Shown: positions 54,028 through 64,000, counted from the first letter of the stretch. The stretch is DNA of 64,000 nucleotides from Phymatolithon calcareum (GCA_977006965.1 OZ345364.1:1116001-1180000), one strand, 5' to 3'. Notes: a model not told the origin generated them from the letters alone. Numbers and translations are program-made.

Positions 54028-55995
54028 ATGGCATCTCCCGACGGCGTCGGCCGGCCGCTCCCTCCGGCGGTGACAAGCCCCGACGTTACAACGTTGCCTC
54101 CCTCGCGGGACTTCTCGGTCCCACTCAGCACAGAGTGCACCCCTTCCCCTTCTACGACTGGTGCGGCGGCGAGCCACCGCGCACCGTCGCCCGCCGCGGA
54201 AACACACCAGTCGACTCCATGGCACCTGAGGAGGGACCCCTCATACAACCAAGCGCAGTACGCGCCGTTCGTCCGCTCTTCTCTCCCGGCGACCCATGCA
54301 CCACCCTCCACCACGCCCTCGTCGACACTGTCGCCGGACGCCGACGCCCGACGACACCACCTCGCACTCACGCCTCCTCCGCCCGCCTCAGGCACAGCAC
54401 CGGGCACCGCACACCTAATCTTCTCCCCCGTGGTGCCTTCACTCCCTCGTCGCTCATCTCCCACGCCCGCCAACGGTCGGTCGCCGTCCCGGCGCTCGCT
54501 GCCGTCGCCATTCGTGGTGACCACCCCCGTGCCACTGGCCGTCGTTCTCACGCCATCCAACTCCCCCCACAACACAGGGCCGAGCAACTCGCCGCGCACG
54601 CACTCTCCGCTAGTCACATCGCCTGCAACGCAGTCAGTCCCCTTGGCGTTCGGCGGTCCTGCCGTGCAGGGCACCGCCGCATCACCGAGCAGCGCACCGG
54701 TGGCCGGTGACACCGCGCTGCCACGCACGGACGACCCGTGGGACGACCTGTACGTGCCCAAACCGCGTCTACAGGGTGACGCCCCGGCCAGCGCGTACGA
54801 CAAGTCCTACTTCTTCCTCATGAAATCGAACTTCTCAATTATTCGCGATGCCATTCGCTCTCTCAGCGTCCAGGAAAAGAAAGACTGCGGCAACCTCGTC
54901 GTCAACGAGCGAAAGCGCTATAAAGTGAACAAGCTCCTCATTCATGCGGCACGCAAATTCGGCGAGACCGGTAACGTGCAGCAGATGTTCGCACCCGACA
55001 TCGATACCTGGTACGCCGACCCGGTTCGCATCAGCATCGTCGTGCCCCACGCGCCTTCGCTCGCCACATTGCTCGGAACCATGCCGGGCGCGACAGGCAG
55101 CACCGGTCACCCTGCACAGCCGCCCGCGCCAGACTTTTGCACGAACGAGTTCGCGCGCCTCGTCGGCGTTCTCGTGGACAGTGGCCCCTACATCCGCGGT
55201 AAGCTATTGGAAACAGCGCTCTCGCTCGACCGCTACGAGCTCGACCGTGGCGTGGACAGGGACGCCATTTGGGAGGCCGCGATAGCGCCGCGCTTCAACG
55301 ACCACAGCTTCCAAGTGCGACTTCCACTCGCGGGAAAAGTCACTGGGGTTGACGCGTCCGCGCTGCCGCTCGCGCCGCGCAGTGCGGAGAAGCTTCTCGC
55401 CGCGTTCAATAAGAACAAATCCGTCTTCACGAAGGCGTACAGCAACTGGACGGTGTCCGGCGCCAACGATACAGACCGCATCGGGGACTTCGTGGCGACG
55501 ACGCGTGGCACTGGCGCGATCACGGAGGACGGCAAGCGCGCGCTGATCACCTTCCATGCACTGCGCTGCGGCACCCCCGAGGCCGACACCGACCTTTTAG
55601 ACTTCACCATAAAGACCATGGCGGCCGGGGTCGGCTACGACGATGACGACGTCGAGGAGAATGCGGGAGCGGTGCCGCGCGGGGGGAGCAGCCGCAAGCG
55701 AAAGCGGCAGGAGGCGGCCGAGCTCCGCGCGCTCGAGCAAGGAAACGACATTCTGAAGGACGGGGTGTCGGCGATAATGCAGTCGTTGGCGCCGAGGGGC
55801 GCGGAGTACAACGACTCGACGGCGCGGCAAGCGAAGGATATCGCAGGGCTGACGAAAGAACTGACGGAGCTTTATTCTCTACTAACCCGGGTGCGCACAG
55901 AGAATCAACCACAGGCTCTGATCGACCGCATTGAGCGGTCGATTGAGATGACGACGCGATCCTTAGATAAGATTGACTTCCGGGAAGACGAGTAA
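54028..55995 (+). CDS. Accessory protein of the Harbinger element
   Basis: 655 residues from the first ATG; the frame is open further upstream to 53716 but without an ATG. The N-terminal ~250 residues are Pro/Ser/Thr/Ala-rich and probably disordered. The middle region has Arg-Lys and aromatic residues (ERKRYKVNKLLIHAARKF) and the block FDNHSFQVRLPL-like RFNDHSFQVRLPLAGKV. Near the end a basic run (GGSSRKRKRQEAAELRALEQ) may be a nuclear localisation signal, followed by a coiled-coil-like helical tail. Harbinger elements usually carry a second gene for a Myb/SANT-type DNA-binding partner of the transposase; this protein is in that position but I cannot show the Myb fold. Confidence 0.6.
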   Translation: MASPDGVGRPLPPAVTSPDVTTLPPSRDFSVPLSTECTPSPSTTGAAASHRAPSPAAETHQSTPWHLRRDPSYNQAQYAPFVRSSLPATHAPPSTTPSSTLSPDADARRHHLALTPPPPASGTAPGTAHLIFSPVVPSLPRRSSPTPANGRSPSRRSLPSPFVVTTPVPLAVVLTPSNSPHNTGPSNSPRTHSPLVTSPATQSVPLAFGGPAVQGTAASPSSAPVAGDTALPRTDDPWDDLYVPKPRLQGDAPASAYDKSYFFLMKSNFSIIRDAIRSLSVQEKKDCGNLVVNERKRYKVNKLLIHAARKFGETGNVQQMFAPDIDTWYADPVRISIVVPHAPSLATLLGTMPGATGSTGHPAQPPAPDFCTNEFARLVGVLVDSGPYIRGKLLETALSLDRYELDRGVDRDAIWEAAIAPRFNDHSFQVRLPLAGKVTGVDASALPLAPRSAEKLLAAFNKNKSVFTKAYSNWTVSGANDTDRIGDFVATTRGTGAITEDGKRALITFHALRCGTPEADTDLLDFTIKTMAAGVGYDDDDVEENAGAVPRGGSSRKRKRQEAAELRALEQGNDILKDGVSAIMQSLAPRGAEYNDSTARQAKDIAGLTKELTELYSLLTRVRTENQPQALIDRIERSIEMTTRSLDKIDFREDE

Positions 55996-56013
55996 AGAGG
56001 AAAGGTTTTGTAC

Positions 56014-57252
56014 TTATGGTCTGCAGATGCCGTTGCGCCGTAGGTAGTCAGTGAGTTCGGCGCGCAACGTCGCGCAGTGCTCGTTGGGGGCAGGGCGCCC
56101 GGAGCGCGTTGTCTCGTCGCGTAAGGCACGCGAGCAGCGCCACCACTCCGCGAACGCTTTTTCCATCGCATGCAGCTCGTCGTCGTTGAGCGTGTGCTGC
56201 ACGGGGGGCACGCCGTTGTCCACGCAGAGGTTATGCAGGCGGAAGCACGCGGATAGGATGTTGGGGACGTTGGCGAGGTCGAAGCGCAGCGGTTTCCAGA
56301 GAATACCGAATCGGGCGACGAGCATCCCGAACGTCTGCTCGACGTGCACGCGGGAGCTGGACTGGAAAAAGTTGAAAGCGTCGCGCGAGTTGTTGTACTC
56401 AGGGCACATTAGTGCGGCCTTTGGCCACGGCGTGATAACTCCGTGTCTACATTCGTAGGCCGCGTCGCCTGCGATCCAGTACCCGGGGAGAAGCCCGATT
56501 GATTGTAGGCGACGCGCGAGCCCAGAGACGCCGAATGCGATGCAGTCGTTCGTGCTACCGGCGCATCGCACCGACATGTACATGAATTTGTAGTCGGATG
56601 ACACTAAAGCTTGAAGGGGAAGGGCGTGCATACCTTTGCGGCAAAAAGATTTTCGGGGAAAGTACACGTCGTGCGGTTTCATGAGTCGAATCGCGATCCC
56701 ATCCAGAGCGCCGACGCACCCGAATAGCGGGTTTGGGTGTGCGCGGGATGTCCGAAAACCTTCGGAGAGGGAGCGCAGTTTTTGTTCGTCTTGAATGGGG
56801 ACGCCGGGCATGGGTAGTTCAGCACATATAGCACAAACGGTGTTGTGGAAAATGGTGTGCACGGACGTTGGGCTTATATTAAAGTTGGTGACGAGGTCGA
56901 AGTATGACGCCCCGGCGAGCATGCGTAAAGTAAGTCCGAGTCGAACCGCGGGCTCGATGACACCGCCGCTTGAGCGGGCGGCTTGATCAGCGTTGCGCGT
57001 GAGGGAGGGGCGGAGCGTGTCGACCAGCGCGAAGAAAACCCGACGAGGAAGCACATAGGAGCGAGCGAACTGAGAGGCGTTTAAGTATTGCGTGGCGTCC
57101 GCGAAAGAACGCCGCACACGACGTGTTGAGCGCCCTTTCGTGCGTGGTGAGCGTCTGGGTCGTCTGCGGAGGAGCGCAGTACGAGTACGCACGACAAGGT
57201 GCGCAGTAAGAAGTGCGGTGACGAGAGCTAGGACAGTAGTAGTGTCCTTCAT
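56014..57252 (-). CDS. PIF/Harbinger transposase (DDE type)
   Basis: 412 residues from the ATG at 57252. The N-terminus has a hydrophobic stretch (LALVTALLTAHLVV) and a basic region. The DDE domain: GALDGIAIRLMKP (first D), AGSTNDCIAFGVSG (second D), GDAAYECRHGVITPW and SSSRVHVEQTFGMLVARFGIL (E). Helix-rich insertion typical of the family. Cuts and joins the element at its inverted repeats. The frame is unbroken and all three catalytic residues are present, so it may be active. Confidence 0.88.
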   Translation of the reverse strand: MKDTTTVLALVTALLTAHLVVRTRTALLRRRPRRSPRTKGRSTRRVRRSFADATQYLNASQFARSYVLPRRVFFALVDTLRPSLTRNADQAARSSGGVIEPAVRLGLTLRMLAGASYFDLVTNFNISPTSVHTIFHNTVCAICAELPMPGVPIQDEQKLRSLSEGFRTSRAHPNPLFGCVGALDGIAIRLMKPHDVYFPRKSFCRKGMHALPLQALVSSDYKFMYMSVRCAGSTNDCIAFGVSGLARRLQSIGLLPGYWIAGDAAYECRHGVITPWPKAALMCPEYNNSRDAFNFFQSSSRVHVEQTFGMLVARFGILWKPLRFDLANVPNILSACFRLHNLCVDNGVPPVQHTLNDDELHAMEKAFAEWWRCSRALRDETTRSGRPAPNEHCATLRAELTDYLRRNGICRP

Positions 57253-57259
57253 TTTGACG

Positions 57260-57355
57260 TAGAACCCTCGGGCTTGCACGCGGTCGGAGTACTACTTGTA
57301 CTCCTTGTAGAGCCCTCGGGCTTGCACGCGGTCCGAGCACGACTTGTACTCCTCG
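57260..57355. repeat. Two 48-bp tandem repeats upstream of the Harbinger transposase
   Basis: taga(a/g)ccctcgggcttgcacgcggtc... twice, with about six differences, in the transposase promoter region. It may be a binding site for the transposase. Confidence 0.7.
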
Positions 57356-57530
57356 GATTGTGACAGATCTGTTTGTAATCTGGTCAAAGACTACTTTGAA
57401 CGCTGTCTGTTCACGGCGCGTAATCTGTCTGCGTAATTGTCATAATTTATTTTTTTCCCCAATCGTCTTGTGACAGCTGGCTAATTCCGAACAGACAGAC
57501 AGATTTCCGAGTGGTTTGAAACGGGCCTAA

Positions 57531-58640
57531 TGAGAACTGAAGAGAAATCCGCAGCAAGCAGGAAGGTAGAATTCCAGTTGTCAGAAGTCACACGCTTGAT
57601 TTCGCACGTGACGAGTTCAAGACACGGTGACAGGCAATTCATACCTGGCTATATCCTCATCGATGCATATCCTCTGTTTTAGCTTATTCCGAAGCAGAAA
57701 ATGGTACAAATCGGTCCATTGCGTTCGAATGAGGGAAAGAAATATGCAATCATCCGCAGCATAACCACGACAAGAAGCAGCCATTGTAAGACTTTTAGGC
57801 TTTTAGAGATAGAAAAAAACGCAATAGAGAGGAATCGATAGAGTCCGAATCTAAAGCAGAAGAGAAGACGATTTCTCCGTTTCGCCTTTTTTCTTCGAAA
57901 GCCACGACGGACTTAACCTCTCCTGCTCGTTCAATTTCTTTCAAGATGAGATTGGTCAGTGGTCTGAAAACACCAGTACTGTTGATTCCCCCACTGGCGC
58001 CCGTCCACTTAGCACTGGCACCCGCGGAGTCGGATGAGATCATTGTACGCACTCGCTACATAGAGACCGCCGCAACTGGGCTCGCGGAGACGGACGCACT
58101 GACGGACGCGCTCCAAGCAGCCCACAGTCGCGATGCTGGGGGTGCATAGGCCGACGGGGGGAACCCTCACGGAGCCAGCGGCTCATGGAGCTGCACACGT
58201 ACTGGGCGGAATTGATGACACGCGGCGCACGGCAAAGACGAGTGCGGAGGAGCTTCGCGTAGGCGGGATTGCTTTGTACGTGAGAACTTGTGGTGACGCG
58301 ATAGCGGAGGAGGAGAACACGCGGCGGGCTATGGAATAATGCGCAGACGTGCGCGTGGGGGAAACAAAGTCAACGAAGGCCAGAGAGAGGACTGGACGAG
58401 AGGGACGCGATTAGTACTCTGGATTGACGCGAAAGACGTGAGGTTTCGCTCGCTGAGAGACCGGGCCGCAGAAGCGGGCAGAAGGATCGCGGGCGGGATG
58501 TGGCGCCACGACTGCCCTCGCCCGCAACTATTTCGCGACGGGCGGCTGCGGAAAACGCATTGGGCGGCCTTGGCGCGTAGAGTTGGTCGCATTGACGGGC
58601 GCGCTCGAAAAAGAAAAACCTTGCTACCTCGGACTCACGG
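57531..58640. other. Stretch without a supported gene
   Basis: Several overlapping GC-rich frames on both strands (for example 57946-58149 and 58133-58339 plus; 58339-58842 plus against 58370-58807 minus). Codon usage favours some, but no motif identifies which is real. It may hold the 3' end of the DUF3411-like pseudogene. Confidence 0.35.
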
Positions 58641-58649
58641 AAAAGAGCA

Positions 58650-59500
58650 TCAAGCTCGCGCAGGCAACGGAATTCGCGAAAACGATGCGGAGCGGTTTCT
58701 ATGGTGCCGAACAAGGGGCGCCTTCGCGGCGGATGCCATTGAGGTCTTTCCACGCGGTGTTGCCGACGAGGGAATAGGCGCACCCCGCGACGGCGAACAG
58801 GGCACACTTGTTGAGGAATGCGGTGCTGCTGCTGAGCAGTAAACAGCAGTCGTCAATGAAGACGATGACGCGGACCCAATACAAAGGTAGACGCGAAGGC
58901 GGTCGTGAAGGCGATTGTAGATACGACCGAGGTGAGGAGGTAGACAAGGATGAAGTTGAGGTTGCCGCCCACGACGACGTCGCAAATCGCAAAGTCCAGC
59001 TCCTTCATGATGCCTTTCTCGCCAGGCGACCATGCCCGACGGCACCAACCCAACCCATCGTCGTCTCCACCACCATCTTAAACGGGAACGCGGCGTCCGC
59101 ATCGCAGTGCTGCGCCCAATCGCTCCAGCAGTGCTCAAAGAAGCGCGACACTGCGCTCGACGTCACATGCATGTAGTTCGCAACCTACGTCGCGCTGAGA
59201 GATGTTCTCTAGTGCGCGTCCCGCGGAACGCACAACGGATTCCACCGAGTCGTTGTCACCGTCGCCTCCGCCACCCCCGCCCGCAAAGCAGCTCTCGAGG
59301 ACAGGCGACGCGCGGTCAGGGAAGGCACCTTTTAGCGCGTAAGCGACATCGCAGCCGAGCCCGTCCCGGGGTACGTCGAGCAAACAAAGTCCGTCGAAGG
59401 GCGACAGGCGAGCGATGACGACACCGTGCGCGTGCGGCGCGGGAAGCTCAGCAAAAGCAGTTGTGCGACCTAATTTTCGTCGCCGTCTCGGCGATCCCAT
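58650..59500 (-). pseudogene. RETICULATA-like (DUF3411) gene, frameshifted
   Basis: From ATG at 59500: an Arg-rich leader and a Gly-rich stretch (59135-59500), then further frames. In the 58853-59053 frame KELDFAICDVVVGGNLNFILVYLLTS resembles the conserved FFKELEVVFADVV...DFMLVYLPAP block of RETICULATA proteins, and in the 58699-58992 frame LNKCALFAVAGCAYSLVGN resembles the NGAKLFAVGTTSSLVG block. The order is right and at least two frameshifts separate the parts. RETICULATA proteins are plastid envelope membrane proteins in plants. Two membrane-like segments are visible. No introns were identified that would repair the frame. Confidence 0.5.
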
Positions 59501-60080
59501 CGCCCCTTCGTTCTTCCAACTAATGTTTCTCTACTTGGATCGTCACCGCCGACTTCACTTGCTTCAACAACTGATGAAGCAGATTGCTTGTCGATTCATC
59601 AACTGATCCATCGGTATAACTGGGAATCAAGTCTCAACAGGGCCGCGACATTCAACCGCTCGCCGGGCTAGCCACTGTGCTCTCATACTTCCGGCCCTGT
59701 GTTTTTAAGTTTTTTTTTGAAAGCCTCAGTCTTACGAACATACAGGCAAGCCTTCCTCAGTTACTGCTGACCTTAGGATAACTCTCATGGATCGGCTCTT
59801 GTTTTACCCTTTGCGCGTACATTGCACTCTTGCCTCGCCCTCGCTTCGTCACAGTACCTTCTCCCAACTCTCTGCCGTCCAGCGCTCTTGGATCCTTTCC
59901 GCCATTTCCATTGTCAGGCGCTGTGGGTGGAAAGAACCTACATCTGTCCCATTCGAATTCTTCACGGAATGCGTCAGGCTCGTCGAAGAGGATGTACTTC
60001 TATAGATATAGATATCCTGATGGAGTCATAAGAACGATTCTTCGAGTAGATGGTGCCAAGATATGCTTTTCACTTCTAAC
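59501..60080. other. Upstream region of the protease-like pseudogene; no separate gene
   Basis: Contains a T-rich run near 59705-59720 and frames without motifs. The protease frame is open upstream of 60082 but lacks an ATG. Confidence 0.4.
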
Positions 60081-60750
60081 AATGGCATGCCTACTTACCC
60101 AAAGTTTCGCAATCTACAACGGTCGTAAGGTTCTCCCCCACAACATGGAGAAGGGATTTGTTCGCCTGGAGAAGAGTGACCGTCACATTTGCGGAGGAGT
60201 TCTTATTACCTGGAAGCACGTTTTAACAGCAGTCTCATGCGTCGAGGACGATAACGTAGTAATACTACGGTAGTATGTGCGCTCGTGGGAGCTCGAACTT
60301 GGGACAAATACTTGCTTAAGATGGAAGTTGAAAGCGTGAGCTCGCATGATGACTACGATGAATACACCCGAATGAATAACCTTGCTCTGGTCTCATTAAA
60401 GAATCCGCCAATGTCCGCGATGATGAAATCAGGAATCTACCCTGTACCTGTGCTCTGGACGGGTTCCGACATGCATCGGCGACAGAAGGTATATGCTATG
60501 GGTTTCGGAAAAATGAGAGAGAAAGAGAACGCTCATATTTCGAGCAGCCTTCGAAATGCCACTCTGCACAAGTTAGATATTTCCGCATGTGAAGGACGCT
60601 ACGACCTGAGCGGAAGTGAAAAGGACACCTTGTGTCTGGATGGATCGAAGTGTACGATATGTTATGGTGATGGAGGGGGACCTGTTATGTTGTGGACAAG
60701 AGGGTATGACAATATTGTCAAGGCGCATGTACTGGCAATTGTTACGGCGA

Positions 60751-61183
60751 TTTGGGAAGGTTCTTCGAGTTGCATCGCGGGGAACAAAGTAAAAGATACT
60801 GTTTTAGAAGGTTCTTACGACTACATTACTCAAGCAGTGGGTAAATGCAGACTATTCAATCTCCATCTTCACGGCCGGTTCGAAACCCATTGCACACGTA
60901 TTCCCTCTTCCCACTTACATCGTGTCCACCACCTTCCACCACCTGCTCTATCTACTTGCACAACCCAACAACACCACACCACACCTACAATCCACTTTCC
61001 CGGGGGGAGTGTGAGTGGGGCGGAGCCCAGGGTTAGGAATACGGTTGGGTTAGGGCATAGGGTTGGGTCATTGCTTTTGGGAAGGTTCTTCGAGTTGCAT
61101 TGCTGGGAACAAAGTAAAAGATACTGTTTTAGAAGGTTCTTACGACTACATTGCTCAAGAAGTGGGTAAATACAAACGATTCT
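60751..61183 (+). repeat. Direct repeat of about 108 bp, 325 bp apart
   Basis: 60751-60858 and 61076-61183, over 90% identical by eye, both coding the same end of the protease homologue. The 217 bp between them are CT/CA-rich and end in telomere-like sequence. Confidence 0.8.
61030..61071. repeat. Telomere-like interstitial run
   Basis: gggttagg-aatac-ggttgggttaggg-cata-gggttggg: four degenerate TTAGGG-type units inside the protease locus. Confidence 0.45.
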
Positions 61184-61214
61184 GATTACAGTACAGCAGT
61201 GTTCCATTATCCTT

Positions 61215-62785
61215 TTCAGAAATTTGTACGTTACTCTCTCTGTGGCCCTCAGTTGGTGAACTGGATGCTCCGATCGCTGAATATCACCAGGGGAAGTTAC
61301 CAGATATCACTCACACTCGTTGCATACATTTATTTCAAGACTTCGAATTGTTAGAATCGAACCATAGCCGACCCATCAATGTTCCCATCAATGTTCTTAA
61401 TTGATCCTCTCGAGGTGCCGAAGATTGAGTAAATGTGGGAAGAAGAAAAACAAAGTGAAACGAGCCCCGTCTCGGATGCCACAATTGAAAGGACGGCCTA
61501 CTTCTCAAGTGCTGTTCTATCTCTGATCAGTTTTCAGAATACCGTCAATGGGGATCTAGAGTTTCAGCTCTTTCTCGTTCGTCACATTCAATTCCACCGG
61601 AACTTTCTTCAGAGTTGCAAGAACTTGATTTTTTCATTTCTTATGTCGCTCATTCTAAGCGTCTGTATATCAGAGTTTCGAATGCCGATTGCTTGAGATC
61701 AACAATTGTGATTAGGGCATAAGTTTGCGAAGTTATGAAGTAATTCAAACATTTCTATCGACTTCAAGTTAAGTGCACCAGCCACTCACAGAGGCATGTT
61801 GTTGTTATCCATGAACTTCACGCTTTTGACGAGCCCGGTAATGGATAGCTTCCGTTTGCAAAAATTGTTTGAAACTCATTCCCTCAATTGCGGGAGCAAA
61901 AAATGATGCGCGCATAGACACTACTATAAATGTGACCCCCGCTTGAAACGCAAATCTACCAAAATGTCGAAATGTATCGATTGTGAATGTAGTGGAATAT
62001 CGATTGATCGATATACTTTCACAATCGTCTTCTGTGAAATACTGTAGATGTTTTGTATAGATTATAAATTAATTATGGAGCTGAGAGTTTGCAGATGCTA
62101 TATGCAATCTTCCTCGAAATAGCAAGTAAGAAGTGCGGACTAGCAGTTGACTTGCGAGTTGTGACCGGGACCACAGGCACGAATTGGTGCACAGCGGGCG
62201 CTGCTTATTTGATTCCATACCGCAAGTATAAGACCTGAGCAGCATTGCGTGAAGTAGCGATGGGAGTAGATCACGGGCCGTGACATGCGAAGCGAAGGCC
62301 CGTGCCGACTGTGGGCGAACTTGAGTCGGGCGGTGCGGGGTAAAAGCCGTGTGGAATATTGCACACGTGGCAGCGGTGTACTACGACAGAAGTTGCTGTC
62401 CCCAGTAAAATCAATCAATTATTGATTGTTGTACTCTGCCTTTTATTGGTTGATTGGGTACAATCTGCCTCTTATTGGTTGATTGGGTACAAGTCGGCTT
62501 TAGCAGTGCAATGAAGGTGATTGTGATATGCCTCCTTAACATCAAGAACGTTGATTAAGTATCAAAGTCAAAAGCCGATGAATCGTGATGTGTACTTATG
62601 TACACGTGGCACACAAGAACTTAAACGAAATTGTGGGAATTGTGGGTTTGAAGTTTGTACATGATTAATCAGTGTTTCGATGTTTCTGATTTTGACTAAA
62701 TTATTCAAATCTACTGAATTTACGACGTACACGATTCATCAATCAGTCTGCCCGTCGTAACCAACTGTGTAATCGATCGATCGAT
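61215..62785. repeat. Segmental duplication, right copy (empty site for Copia A)
   Basis: Matches 130-1510 and 8832-8930. At 62690 the sequence tctgattttgactaaatt corresponds to the joined flanks of Copia A, with the target present once. Tandem tgcctcttattggttgattgggtacaa units occur near 62440-62495 where the left copy has one. Confidence 0.88.
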
Positions 62786-63483
62786 TTGAGAGAGAGCATG
62801 CAGATTTTCTCTTTTGAAGTGCTTTTGGAGATCTTACATTATACAAATATTTATGTAGCATTATTCGTCCTTGGCGTGTGTCGTTCAAAAATCTCGAGAT
62901 TCGAAACACAGCAACTCAACAGGTGTTGTCTTTGGGCCGCCTTGATCATTGCTGTGCAATTTTGAACTGCCTGTTTTAATTATTAGTGTAATTGAGATGC
63001 GTAGAGGGAAGCACAGAGTTAGAGATCTAGCATGCGTCAGTGGGAATTGTTTGGGAACACACGAGAACAACCGCGTTGCAAAAACATCGAAGTAAACTCA
63101 CGGTTTGAACTCTTTCCATCTTCCTCCTCCGAGGAGAAGCGAGCAAGCCGAGTTTGCGTCGGGGGTTACGCACCAGCTCGTGCGCGAGTCACGCTCCATC
63201 GAGTACCGCCGCCGCCAGGGCAAAAGCGCGCTCAGGAATCCGAAGAAGAAGTCGCAGCCCGTGGATCGCTTTTCTTCCCGTTTTGTGGGTTTGTTTGACC
63301 TGCCGTTCGGTCACTCGTACAAGTTCCCATCGGAAACACGGGGCACACAGGGAAAACATTACAATCGTTTTTTTTCCAATACGGGACAAACCCTCCCCCC
63401 ACACTACTCCGACGACACCTCTAAGCTGCGCGACCTGCCGTTGTGACGAAGTGACGGAGGATTACGTACAAAGTTTCTCTTCA
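62786..63483. other. Upstream region of the partial gene at the right edge
   Basis: Contains purine-rich and Arg/Ser-coding-like frames (63032-63298, 63105-63446), none with motifs. May be 5' untranslated region and promoter. Confidence 0.4.
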
Positions 63484-64000
63484 ATGGAGCCCACCGGTTT
63501 CGGTCTCGGTGTTATCGCTGAGGCGCGCACCCTCGCGACGAGCATCAAGAATCGCATTCAAAACTATCGCAAGGGTCCCGCGACGTTTCTGTCATTAAGT
63601 GAAAGCGTGGATCGCCTGGCAAGACACATCGAGGAGGTGGAGAAGCTTCTCCAAACGTTTCCAGATGTAGTGCCTGTCGATATTTCCGTTATTTTCTATG
63701 AAACATTCTCTGCCGTGCGCGACAACCTCAAAGATGCGAATGGAACCATGGAGTCATCTTTTTCAACGCCGTTTTCAGAAGGGAGCAGCAGCTTAATGGG
63801 GAAACTGAGGTCTAGGGCTGTTCGCACGTTTCGGGCAAATGCATTGAACAATAAGATGGGTTATGTTGAAACGCAGGTGAAAGAAGCGTCAAACCAGCTC
63901 TTGCAACTGTCTTTGTCGCTTGGTACCACACTCAAAATTGAGGGGCAGGTCGATGCTGACAAGGACCAATACCGTCCCATATCAAACACTCCAGCCCTTA
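63484..64000 (+). CDS. N-terminal part of a possible NB-ARC/NLR-type protein (runs off the window)
   Basis: 172 codons from ATG, open to the edge. Almost entirely helical: VIAEARTLATSIKNRIQNY, FLSLSESVDRLARHIEEVEKLL, YETFSAVRDNLKDANGTMES, VRTFRANALNNKMGYVETQVKEASNQLLQL. This is the look of the helical N-terminal domain that precedes NB-ARC or NACHT ATPase domains in fungal and algal receptor-like proteins; NB-ARC-TPR genes are reported from red algae. No P-loop is reached in the visible part, so the assignment is an inference. Confidence 0.45.
   Translation, partial: MEPTGFGLGVIAEARTLATSIKNRIQNYRKGPATFLSLSESVDRLARHIEEVEKLLQTFPDVVPVDISVIFYETFSAVRDNLKDANGTMESSFSTPFSEGSSSLMGKLRSRAVRTFRANALNNKMGYVETQVKEASNQLLQLSLSLGTTLKIEGQVDADKDQYRPISNTPAL

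Larger units (their letters stand above)
53671..57527. mobile_element. PIF/Harbinger transposon, complete with two genes
   Basis: Ends are 41-bp inverted repeats (53671-53711 and 57487-57527) with 9 mismatches by my count, starting GG(T/C)CCGTTT(T/C)AAACCA and ending ctgtctgtctgttcgg. The 3-bp target duplication taa (53668-53670 and 57528-57530) is the standard Harbinger type. Two convergent genes fill it, an accessory DNA-binding-type protein and the transposase, separated by only 18 bp. Confidence 0.9.
60082..61185 (+). pseudogene. Trypsin-like serine protease homologue, inactive and frameshifted
   Basis: Signal-like start MACLLTQSFA then IYNGRKV in the place of the IVGG activation site. 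The chymotrypsin landmarks follow: HICGGVLITWKHVLTAVSC, where the active-site His of TAAHC is Ser; MNNLALVSL, where the Asp of NDIAL is Asn; and GDGGGPV, where the Ser of GDSGGP is Gly. All three catalytic residues are therefore changed. A frameshift lies between ...NVVILR (60273) and GARTWDKYL (60285). The 3' end is duplicated: 60751-60858 and 61076-61183 are a direct repeat, with the second copy ending in TGA at 61183-61185. Alternative: a catalytically dead protease homologue under selection before the frameshift. Confidence 0.65.

Noticed and set aside
53835-54803. 322-codon minus-strand frame over the Harbinger accessory gene
   Set aside because: It is a shadow of a GC-rich gene in the other direction, with low complexity and no motif.
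58339-58842. 167-codon plus-strand frame
   Set aside because: It overlaps minus-strand frames in the region of the DUF3411-like pseudogene and has no motif; probably GC-driven.

Overview
This is a eukaryotic, transposon-dominated window. My best guess for the source is a red alga of the Chondrus type, with moderate to low confidence. The guess rests on nested Copia elements, nearly intron-free coding regions, one short intron per receptor gene, Tnp2-like and Harbinger DNA transposons, and an NB-ARC-type N-terminal region at the right edge. No rRNA gene, CRISPR array or bacterial operon logic is visible.

Layout. 0.1-1.5 kb is one copy of a duplicated segment whose sister copy lies at 61.2-62.8 kb. 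A Copia element (A, 1511-8831, minus strand) sits inside the left copy, and the right copy is the empty site. 10.6-19 kb carries a decayed multi-gene DNA transposon with a Tnp2-like transposase. 20.9-25.8 kb is a second, decayed Copia (B, minus) split by a 578-bp solo LTR. 26.7-31.1 kb is a third Copia of another lineage (C, minus) that lacks most of its reverse transcriptase and is split by a tRNA-like SINE. 31.5-34.4 kb is a gag-rich remnant of the A/E lineage (D, plus). 35.2-42.0 kb holds a tandem duplication of an ionotropic glutamate receptor-like gene: the first copy is intact with one intron and the second is a pseudogene. A retroposed, poly(A)-tailed insertion and a solo LTR lie between and beside them. 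42.2-50.2 kb is a Harbinger-like MITE containing a young Copia (E, plus) with identical LTRs. 50.6-57.5 kb is a run of DNA transposons: a hAT-like element, a MULE remnant and a complete two-gene PIF/Harbinger. 57.5-64 kb has decayed host-like genes (a RETICULATA/DUF3411-like gene and a trypsin-like serine protease homologue), the right duplication copy and the start of a possible NB-ARC-type receptor.

How the parts work together. Elements A, D and E share one design: a one-frame gag with a zinc knuckle, a gag stop codon preceded by a T-run, a hairpin just after the stop that differs by paired changes between copies, pol in the -1 frame, and (in A and E) an extra gene on the opposite strand between pol and the 3' LTR. 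That antisense gene is intact in E and frameshifted in A. It has a Cys...His...Asp pattern of papain-like peptidases and is the most interesting candidate for an undescribed function in this window.
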